From positions 1 to 5,392 of the forward strand of contig CAJQKX010000612.1 of NCBI GenBank assembly GCA_905479025.1: DNA of 5,392 bases, in the 5' to 3' direction. Origin of the DNA: an uncultured Paraglaciecola sp. (GTDB lineage Bacteria > Pseudomonadota > Gammaproteobacteria > Enterobacterales > Alteromonadaceae). The translations under genes and the position numbers were made by a program. Below are positions 1-4,857 of this stretch, in pieces. Every line of letters begins with the position of its first letter. The first letter of the stretch is position 1. The notes below the pieces were generated by a model that had not been told where the DNA came from, did not search any database, and saw only the letters and a list, made by a program, of their open reading frames with translations.

Positions 1-311
1 GAAAGTACTTGTTACTGTGTAATCCTCCCAATACTATGCCTTGCCACAGGCCTAGGCCTAAACCTAAAGTGCCATCAACAATGGTTATGCTGAGGTTGTT
101 GCCAAGCAAACTGGCTTTAATATGGGTAGGCTTATCATCTGCACCCTCAAAGTTTTGTGAGTCATAAGCCATATTCTCTGGCACTATTATATTGAACAAA
201 TAATTTTAGTAGGCCAGTTTTAAATTGCTTCATGCTTACAAGTTGATTGACCACTTCGTCAGTGATCAGATGATATCCCCTGATTTTAACGAGATAAGAC
301 AATAGCGTCAT
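1..311 (-). pseudogene. yjbQ: Broken YjbQ/UPF0047 family gene (secondary thiamine-phosphate synthase enzyme family)
   Basis: Two minus-strand pieces in different frames together resemble one YjbQ protein of about 140 residues. Piece A (311 to 162, 49 residues) contains RGYHLITDEVVNQL and GLLKLFVQYNSA, matching the family N-half (RGFHLVTDEI..., GLLHLFIQHTSA). Piece B (from 184 leftwards, running off the window) reads VPENMAYD, FEGADDKPTHIKASLLG and LWQGIVLGGLH, matching the C-half (VPDN, EGADDMPSHIKSSLLG, GTWQGIYLGEHR). At the junction (180-188) the frame changes and about 23 family residues, the conserved SLTxNEN block, are missing. The usual QHTSA is QYNSA, so a conserved histidine is also lost. 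A hexamer repeat at 48-65 adds an extra LG dipeptide before LWQGI. The family has been reported to have weak thiamine-phosphate synthase activity in E. coli. The start and the far end are uncertain; no clear ribosome binding site was identified. I judge it non-functional. Confidence 0.75.
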
Positions 312-593
312 GTATCAGCATGCATCTTTTTGCTTTTTATTGGGTATAGCACATTTCTAATTAGAGGTTGCTTGATGCATGAGAAAATGGGATTAACAAT
401 TTATTCCCATCAACTGGATGGTTTATCGTATGATCCTGCCTGAAAACCACCATAGGCGTTGTCATAACAATTAAGCCAGAGACCTGCACTCTCGCTTGGT
501 GATCACTTTATCTTTTTGGGTTTACTCGGTAATAACCCAATTATTGCCATGGTATTCAATATATTGAGTTATGCAGCGATAAAGGGTTTATAA
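306..593 (+). pseudogene. Possible decayed membrane-protein gene, family not recognised
   Basis: One plus-strand frame is open from 306 to 440 (about 45 codons), is broken by TGA at 441, TAG at 453 and TAA at 465, and is then open again from 468 to 590, ending at TAA 591. The first part is hydrophobic near its beginning (CIFLLFIGYSTFLI) and ends in IYSHQLDGLSYDPA; the second part contains HFIFLGLLGNNPIIAMVFN, also membrane-like. No convincing start codon with a ribosome binding site is present. The same frame on both sides of a compact stop cluster suggests decay of a single coding sequence, but AT-rich intergenic DNA can give open stretches of this length by chance. I do not recognise the family and assign no function. 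Confidence 0.2.
387..410. repeat. Imperfect inverted repeat (hairpin)
   Basis: ATGGGA at 387-392 pairs with TCCCAT at 405-410. Three further pairs (TAA with TTA) follow inside after one mismatch, leaving a small loop. There is no adjacent T-run, so it is not an obvious terminator. Confidence 0.35.
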
Positions 594-635
594 ACTCTGC
601 GTTTATTGGATAAGTTCTTTTTTAAAAGATTAGCT

Positions 636-1085
636 CTATTGGCAAGCAGCACAGATTCCATGAGCTTCAATTGTCTGATTGACTATGCTAAATCCAACTG
701 TCTGGGCTTGTTTATCTAAGGTATCTTTTAATCCTTCGGATTGGATTTCTTTTACATCACCACAGGTATCACAAATCAAAAACTGTACTGGATGGTTACA
801 ATCAAAATGATGACAAGCCACAAAGGCATTTGTGGATTCTATTTTGTGAATGAGACCGAACTCTAAGAGAAAATCTAAGGTTCTGTAGACTGTGGCAGGC
901 TTTGCATTGGACTCTGTTATTTTTAGAGCATCCAACAGTTCATAAGCACCTACAGCACCCTGCTGCTCTAGCAATATGGCATAAACCTTCTCTCTGAGTA
1001 AAGTAAATCTAGCCCCTTTATCTTCACAAAATTGCCTAGCTTTATACACTTGTTTTGCAATAGAATGTTCACAAATATCAGTCAC
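636..1085 (-). CDS. zur: Zinc uptake regulator Zur (Fur family repressor)
   Basis: 149-residue cytoplasmic zinc-sensing repressor of the Fur family; with zinc bound, family members shut off high-affinity zinc import such as znuABC. The N-terminal winged-helix domain (about 1-85) carries the recognition-helix signature KPATVYRTLDFLLEFGLIHK (62-81), and ESTNAFVACHHFD (83-95) is typical of Zur rather than Fur. Two CxxC pairs, C105/C108 and C145/C148, form the structural zinc site. By alignment with E. coli Zur the sensory site would be H80, C91, H98 and E113, all present. The C-terminal EAHGICAACQ is the Zur hallmark. The start is GTG (1085-1083) preceded by a good Shine-Dalgarno, AAGGA, six bases upstream. 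It is divergent from nudC across a 194-bp gap. I found no convincing Zur operator there, so autoregulation is not supported by the sequence. Full length and intact. Confidence 0.95.
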   Translation of the reverse strand: MTDICEHSIAKQVYKARQFCEDKGARFTLLREKVYAILLEQQGAVGAYELLDALKITESNAKPATVYRTLDFLLEFGLIHKIESTNAFVACHHFDCNHPVQFLICDTCGDVKEIQSEGLKDTLDKQAQTVGFSIVNQTIEAHGICAACQ

Positions 1086-1199
1086 GTTTCTTCCTTCTCA
1101 ATAGGCCCTTAATAATAACACTAATCTTTGTGGTGTTGCGTACTTTAAATATTTATTATCAGATTCACTTGACCACATATGTCGATATTGATGATGTGA

Positions 1200-1217
1200 T
1201 ACTCTTTTAAAAAAGTA
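1200..1217. repeat. AT-rich near-palindrome in the zur-nudC divergent gap
   Basis: TACTCTTTTAAAAAAGTA reads almost the same on both strands, with one mismatched pair. A 13-base core, TCTTTTAAAAAAG (1203-1215), recurs in inverted orientation at 617-629, just past the zur stop. It might be a protein-binding site or DNA-bending element for the divergent promoters; composition alone may also explain it. Confidence 0.3.
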
Positions 1218-1279
1218 TTTTTCTGTGCTGTGTTTTACTGTGTTAACTTAAATGAAGATTTCTTATTTCTGACAACGAC

Positions 1280-2122
1280 ATGATCGAACAAAATATATCG
1301 GTAACAGATGAAACAAAGGCTATATGGTTAATTTTCAGCGGTGAAAGAATTTTTCAATTTACTGAAAATCCTGGGTTAATAGTTGACACTTGGGCAGCGC
1401 TCGATTTTGCCCATGCCTACCAAGAGCAAATCGTTCGAATAGGCAGCCATGACGACTTGCCTTGCTTATTAATTGATATGGTCAATGAACATATTGAAAA
1501 CGAACAACTTTCACTTATTAGTATGCGCGCCTTACTCATGCAAAACCAAACTAGCTTTTTTGGCATTGCCTCTAGAGCATGGCAAATTGCTTTGTTTATG
1601 CGCACACATAGGTTTTGCGGTCAATGTGGCAGCACTATGCAACAAATTAATTGGGAAATGGCAATGCAGTGTTCACGATGTCAGCACCGTTGTTACCCAC
1701 GAATTTCACCTTGTATAATTGTGTCTATCCGGCATAACGACAAAATATTGTTAGCACAAGGTAAACCGCAACGGTCTATGCAAATGTATTCAACTTTAGC
1801 AGGTTTTGTAGAAAGTGGTGAAAAACTGGAACAAGCAGTTCACAGGGAAGTATTTGAAGAGGTGGGCATAAAAGTGAAAAACTTGCGTTACTTTTCGAGC
1901 CAACCTTGGCCTTTTCCTCACTCATTAATGGTTGGATTCTTGGCAGATTTTGACTCAGGGGATATAAAAGTAGACGGCAAGGAAATACTTGAAGCATATT
2001 GGTTTGACTCAGACAAATTACCTAATATTCCACCCAAGTTATCTATTGCGGGGCAACTAATTCAGCATACTATCGAAGAAATAAAACAGCAGAAGAATAT
2101 TACTATTCCAAACCCTTCTTAA
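1280..2122 (+). CDS. nudC: NAD(+) diphosphatase / NAD-RNA decapping hydrolase NudC
   Basis: 280-residue cytoplasmic Nudix hydrolase that splits NAD(H) into NMN(H) and AMP and, in E. coli, removes the NAD cap from RNA 5' ends. A divergent N-terminal domain (about 1-100) is followed by a four-cysteine zinc ribbon (C113, C116, C131, C134) and the Nudix fold. The Nudix box is complete from G175 to I197 (G-x5-E-x7-REVFEEVGI, with catalytic-metal glutamates E190, E193 and E194). SQPWPFPHS (207-215), the signature separating NADH diphosphatases from other Nudix enzymes, follows at the normal distance. It is somewhat longer than the 257-residue E. coli protein, mostly at the two ends. The ATG at 1280 lacks a clear Shine-Dalgarno, but an in-frame TGA at 1253 leaves no better upstream start. 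It precedes hemE, as in E. coli; hairpins after its stop suggest mostly separate transcription. Confidence 0.95.
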   Translation: MIEQNISVTDETKAIWLIFSGERIFQFTENPGLIVDTWAALDFAHAYQEQIVRIGSHDDLPCLLIDMVNEHIENEQLSLISMRALLMQNQTSFFGIASRAWQIALFMRTHRFCGQCGSTMQQINWEMAMQCSRCQHRCYPRISPCIIVSIRHNDKILLAQGKPQRSMQMYSTLAGFVESGEKLEQAVHREVFEEVGIKVKNLRYFSSQPWPFPHSLMVGFLADFDSGDIKVDGKEILEAYWFDSDKLPNIPPKLSIAGQLIQHTIEEIKQQKNITIPNPS

Positions 2123-2138
2123 TTAAACTCTGAGTGTA

Positions 2139-2178
2139 AAAGCTCCCACATAAGTGGGGCTTGAATATTTTAGCTTTT
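2139..2178 (+). terminator. Likely Rho-independent terminator after nudC
   Basis: AAGC(T)CCCAC at 2139-2148 pairs with GTGGGGCTT at 2154-2162, giving nine pairs with one bulged T and an ATAA-type loop. A T-rich run (ATATTTTAGCTTTTT) follows within a few bases. It lies 17 bp after the nudC stop. The T-run is interrupted, so termination may be partial. Confidence 0.6.
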
Positions 2179-2180
2179 TA

Positions 2181-2196
2181 ATCTCGTCATCGAGAT
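2181..2196 (+). other. Second perfect stem-loop downstream of nudC
   Basis: ATCTCG (2181-2186) and CGAGAT (2191-2196) form a perfect six-pair stem with a TCAT loop, followed by CCTTAATTTTT. It may back up the preceding terminator or protect the nudC mRNA 3' end. Confidence 0.35.
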
Positions 2197-2267
2197 CCTT
2201 AATTTTTAGTTGCGCTCGCATCATCTTTTAAGCAAAGACAATTCTCAGTATGTAAGTTTTTGCGAGA

Positions 2268-2312
2268 TATAATTCAACTTTCCCTTTTCTCAGTGGATAA
2301 AATCGCTACAAT
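2268..2312 (+). promoter_or_regulatory. Candidate hemE promoter region
   Basis: Two sigma-70-like -10 hexamers precede hemE: a perfect TATAAT at 2268-2273 and TACAAT at 2307-2312. Neither has a good -35 element; the second has only CTTTTC at 2284-2289 with a 17-bp spacer. Transcription from the second would give a leader of about 50 bases. This supports hemE having its own promoter, but the exact site is a guess. Confidence 0.35.
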
Positions 2313-2360
2313 ACGCATTTTTAAACCTATAGCCTAAGCAGGGTCAGTTAATTCTAATTT

Positions 2361-2366
2361 GAGGAA
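2361..2366 (+). promoter_or_regulatory. Ribosome binding site that fixes the hemE start
   Basis: GAGGAA lies six to seven bases before ATG 2371. An in-frame TTG at 2359 overlaps this Shine-Dalgarno and would have none of its own, so the ATG is the real start. Confidence 0.8.
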
Positions 2367-2370
2367 ATCA

Positions 2371-3435
2371 ATGCAACCATTGCAAAACGACCGATATTTA
2401 AGGGCATTGTTACGTCAGCCAGTCGATACGACACCAGTATGGATGATGCGCCAAGCAGGTCGATATTTACCTGAATATAAAGCCACAAGAGCAGAAGCTG
2501 GCGACTTTATGTCACTCTGTAAAAATGCTGAATTAGCCTGCGAGGTAACACTCCAGCCATTACGTAGATTCGATCTAGATGCTGCCATCTTATTTTCTGA
2601 CATTTTGACTATTCCTGATGCGATGGGACTGGGTTTATATTTTGAAACCGGTGAGGGTCCAAAGTTTGAACGGCCATTAACTTGCATGGCTGAAATTCAA
2701 AAATTACCTATACTGGACCCTGAAATAGAACTGGGTTACGTGATGAATGCCGTGCGCACCATACGCAAAAATTTAAATGGAACGGTGCCTTTAATTGGTT
2801 TTTCTGGTAGTCCTTGGACACTCGCAACTTATATGATCGAAGGTGGGTCAAGCAAGGCCTTCACCAAAATTAAAAAAATGGCCTTTAGTGATCCACAAGC
2901 TTTGCACCTATTACTTGATAAGTTAGCCGATTCCGTTATTTTGTATCTTAATGCGCAAATTGCCGCTGGAGCTCAATCAGTAATGGTATTCGACACTTGG
3001 GGTGGCGTATTATCAGGTCGTGATTACCAAGAGTTTTCTTTGCAATATATGCATAAAATTGTCGATAGTCTCACGCGCGAAAATGATGGGCGCAAGGTTC
3101 CCGTAACCTTGTTCACTAAAAATGCAGGTCTGTGGTTGGAATCTATCGCTGCAACTGGATGTGACGCAGTAGGCCTGGATTGGACAGTGGATATGGCTGA
3201 TGCAAAAGCACGCATCGGCGACAAGGTTGCACTACAAGGTAATATGGACCCGTCTATGTTATATGCACCAGCCGGGCGCATTGAACAGGAAGTGCAACTT
3301 ATTTTAGAAGGTTTTGGTAAAGGAAACGGCCATGTATTTAACCTTGGTCATGGCATTCATCTAGATGTGCCACCTGACAATGCCAAAGTATTTATTGATG
3401 CGGTTCACCGGTTAAGTAAGCCATTTCATCAATAA
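2371..3435 (+). CDS. hemE: Uroporphyrinogen decarboxylase HemE
   Basis: Cytoplasmic enzyme of haem biosynthesis that removes the four acetate carboxyls of uroporphyrinogen III to give coproporphyrinogen III, without a cofactor. From ATG 2371 the protein has 354 residues, the same length as E. coli HemE, and aligns throughout. Both family signatures are present: [16 protein letters not shown] (22-37) and [17 protein letters not shown] (143-159). Residues corresponding to the known active site are kept: R27, R31, D77 (in FSDIL), Y154 and H327 (in NLGHGI). FDTWGG (207-212) and LQGNMDP (288-294) are also intact. The start is fixed by the GAGGAA ribosome binding site. The gap to nudC is about 250 bp and contains hairpins and candidate -10 elements, so hemE is probably a separate transcription unit, ending at the hairpin at 3484-3515. 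No defects are seen. Confidence 0.98.
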   Translation: MQPLQNDRYLRALLRQPVDTTPVWMMRQAGRYLPEYKATRAEAGDFMSLCKNAELACEVTLQPLRRFDLDAAILFSDILTIPDAMGLGLYFETGEGPKFERPLTCMAEIQKLPILDPEIELGYVMNAVRTIRKNLNGTVPLIGFSGSPWTLATYMIEGGSSKAFTKIKKMAFSDPQALHLLLDKLADSVILYLNAQIAAGAQSVMVFDTWGGVLSGRDYQEFSLQYMHKIVDSLTRENDGRKVPVTLFTKNAGLWLESIAATGCDAVGLDWTVDMADAKARIGDKVALQGNMDPSMLYAPAGRIEQEVQLILEGFGKGNGHVFNLGHGIHLDVPPDNAKVFIDAVHRLSKPFHQ

Positions 3436-3483
3436 TAACCACTAAACGCTTATCCCTTTTTAATAAAATTGACGATCTCACCC

Positions 3484-3515
3484 GAGGCACACAATTGCTG
3501 TGCCTCAGCATTTTT
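3484..3515 (+). terminator. Rho-independent terminator of hemE
   Basis: GAGGCACA (3484-3491) and TGTGCCTC (3499-3506) form a perfect eight-pair stem with a seven-base loop, followed by AGCATTTTT. It lies about 50 bp after the hemE stop. The stem is GC-rich and the T-run is on the hemE side, so orientation is clear. Confidence 0.8.
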
Positions 3516-3779
3516 GCAAGCCCGACCTATTTTAATTAACCCTATGCCAGCTCCATTTGATAGCCTATTTAATGTGTGATCATTCGGTTTACAATGTCTA
3601 ACCAGCATGTTTCGCCTTTGGGTAAACCCATTCAATGGAGAGTACTCGCCATGCAAAATGCGGTTAGGCTTGACAGACAACTTTAACAACTTACCGGGCT
3701 CGTTCCTCCACCTATAACACAACCAATATCCCAAGAAAATGCCTTTCAGTAACATCGTTATCCATCAGTGTGATGTCAT

Positions 3780-3804
3780 AATTTATACGACTTGCGCATA
3801 AATT
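3780..3804. repeat. Perfect 7-bp inverted repeat
   Basis: AATTTAT (3780-3786) and ATAAATT (3798-3804) are perfect inverted copies separated by 11 bases. The AT-rich arms would make a weak RNA stem; the spacing is also compatible with a dimeric DNA-binding protein. Confidence 0.35.
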
Positions 3805-3847
3805 TCGGCTTTGGGCTCTAGGGTAAGAAAATTGACATAAGCAGGCG

Positions 3848-3866
3848 TCCTAACTTGAACTTAGGA
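3848..3866. repeat. 19-bp near-palindrome
   Basis: TCCTAACTTGAACTTAGGA is symmetrical except for one C-C position near the centre, so eight of nine pairs match. It starts the most densely structured part of the gap. Confidence 0.45.
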
Positions 3867-3868
3867 GA

Positions 3869-3897
3869 GTTTTGAGCCTCTAGCTGAACATCAAAAC
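3869..3897. repeat. Stem-loop with 7-bp arms
   Basis: GTTTTGA (3869-3875) and TCAAAAC (3891-3897) pair perfectly around a 15-base loop. It begins two bases after the preceding palindrome and abuts the following hairpin directly. Confidence 0.45.
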
Positions 3898-3928
3898 AAG
3901 TTATTTGTTGTTGCTGACTAAATAACTT
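3898..3928. repeat. Stem-loop with perfect 9-bp arms
   Basis: AAGTTATTT (3898-3906) and AAATAACTT (3920-3928) pair perfectly around a 13-base loop, with a possible extra G-T pair. It is the longest uninterrupted stem in the gap and abuts the preceding one with no spacer. Confidence 0.5.
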
Positions 3929-3945
3929 AACAGAAAATTTATAGG

Positions 3946-3968
3946 CTTTTCCGGTTATCAACCGAAAG
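3946..3968. repeat. Short hairpin CGGTT-ATC-AACCG with extended stem
   Basis: CGGTT (3952-3956) pairs with AACCG (3960-3964) around a three-base loop. After one bulged C, the flanking T-run at 3947-3950 can pair with the following AAAG. Confidence 0.4.
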
Positions 3969-4020
3969 TAAACTTGCCTTGCATTCGCGCACCGAACGTT
4001 AGGTCCAGTGCATATTTTCG

Positions 4021-4042
4021 GTAATAATAGTGGCGTTATTAC
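4021..4042 (-). other. Stem-loop just past the nuclease stop, possible transcript end
   Basis: GTAATAA (4021-4027) and TTATTAC (4036-4042) pair perfectly around an eight-base loop, 23 bp beyond the nuclease stop codon. No T-run follows on the minus strand, so it is not a standard intrinsic terminator; it might stabilise the mRNA 3' end. Confidence 0.4.
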
Positions 4043-4065
4043 AGACAAACTCTTTAAGCGTGCAG

Positions 4066-4842
4066 TTACTTAAATAAAGCATTTAGATAAGCGGCAATCC
4101 TCACCCCCCCCATTTGTAAACGCTGTTTCACTATAGGTAGATTTTGATATTGGTAATCCCATGAAAGTTTATCATTTTCAGGGTATAAATTAACTCGTAA
4201 CTTTGCACTTTCAGCTATCCATACCTTTGGATCAACTTCCACCCATTCTTTCGCCTGTTGTTCAGATATTTTGCGACTTAAAATTTTAGTCCATTCTGTG
4301 TATGACAAATTTTGCCTATCAATCAAGCCTGAATCCCAGACTCGGTGTAAGTTAGAATCTTCCCAAAAGAACTTGAGTTTTACGTCGTTACCTCCTTTAT
4401 CTATTCCATTTCCGGCGTGAAAAGGTTGATGTAAATCACCAATAATATGCACAATAAATCGCAGTGCGAGTTGTTTCTCTGCAAAGCTTGATTGCTTACT
4501 TTTTAATTGTTTGGAGAACATATCTAAAGCTGTCGCAGCATTGCCTTCAAGTGGCGGCACCACGTCTAAATAGGTTTTGCCGTCAAACACATTCACATAA
4601 TGCCAAGGGTTAGCTGTTTTTTTCCAAAACTCACTAGGGTCTGAACGCATCTCGTCAGCATAAGTCGAGGCCTCGGCTAAATCTTCATTTATCAGCAACT
4701 GACTGATGGCACGATGTGTTTCAGGTGTTAAATATTGCTCTGCAATAGCCCCTGTAACACGATGCCCAATTTGCCCCCAGCTTAAGGTTTGAAAACTCAT
4801 TGCAGCCGCAACCACACCAATAATTAGTTTATTTAATTTCAT
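4066..4842 (-). CDS. Secreted S1/P1-type zinc-dependent nuclease
   Basis: 258-residue exported nuclease of the S1/P1 family, trinuclear-zinc phosphodiesterases that usually cut single-stranded DNA and RNA and can remove 3' phosphates from nucleotides. A signal peptide (1-21: KLNK, a hydrophobic core, then FQTLS) is followed by W22, which would be the mature N-terminus; in P1 nuclease the first tryptophan itself binds zinc. All nine expected zinc ligands can be seen at the right spacings: W22, H27, D63, H81, H132, D136, H142, H166 and D170, within GQIGHR, ADEMR, WHYVN, HIIGDLHQPFHAG and LHRVWD. The C-terminal GGVRIAAYLN is typical, so the gene looks intact. The start ATG follows AAAGAG by seven bases and lies 15 bp after mpl, suggesting co-transcription. 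An 8-G run on the coding strand (4111-4104) sits at codons 244-247. Substrate and role (nutrient or phosphate scavenging) are inferred. Confidence 0.93.
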   Translation of the reverse strand: MKLNKLIIGVVAAAMSFQTLSWGQIGHRVTGAIAEQYLTPETHRAISQLLINEDLAEASTYADEMRSDPSEFWKKTANPWHYVNVFDGKTYLDVVPPLEGNAATALDMFSKQLKSKQSSFAEKQLALRFIVHIIGDLHQPFHAGNGIDKGGNDVKLKFFWEDSNLHRVWDSGLIDRQNLSYTEWTKILSRKISEQQAKEWVEVDPKVWIAESAKLRVNLYPENDKLSWDYQYQNLPIVKQRLQMGGVRIAAYLNALFK

Positions 4843-4857
4843 TTGAAGGCTCTTTAT

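Larger units (their letters stand above)
3436..4065. other. 630-bp gap without a recognised gene; hairpin-rich
   Basis: This stretch lies between the converging ends of hemE and the nuclease gene. Minus-strand open frames of 101 codons (3755-3450) and 76 codons (4048-3818) exist, but neither resembles a family I know. The first runs antisense through the hemE terminator, the opposite strand is also largely open there, and neither has a convincing ribosome binding site or conserved motif. I therefore do not call them genes. What stands out is secondary structure: inverted repeats at 3780-3804, 3848-3866, 3869-3897, 3898-3928, 3952-3964 and 4021-4042. A short inverted pair, ACGCTTA (3446-3452) and TAAGCGT (4055-4061), bounds the gap almost exactly. 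It could be an inserted repeat element, a structured RNA or simply non-coding DNA. Confidence 0.5.

Noticed and set aside
636..1085. Annotation as Fur or PerR rather than Zur
   Set aside because: ESTNAFVACHHFD, the CxxC spacing and the terminal EAHGICAAC are Zur hallmarks, and the predicted sensory ligands match E. coli Zur.
1417..1997. Open frames of 60 to 80 codons on both strands inside nudC
   Set aside because: They overlap a gene with complete zinc-ribbon and Nudix motifs, show no family resemblance and are shadows of its codon usage.
2415..3281. Minus-strand open frames inside hemE
   Set aside because: Antisense shadows of a highly conserved full-length gene, with no motifs of their own.
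3848..4004. Possible integron attC site, from TCCTAAC at 3848 and GTTAGGT at 3998
   Set aside because: The left box does not fit RYYYAAC, the arms between do not form the single long imperfect stem of an attC, and no integrase or cassette array is visible.
636..4842. A zinc-regulated cluster (Zur, zinc-ribbon NudC, tri-zinc nuclease)
   Set aside because: Zinc binding is common to all three families, orientations differ, and no Zur-box-like operators were seen near nudC or the nuclease.
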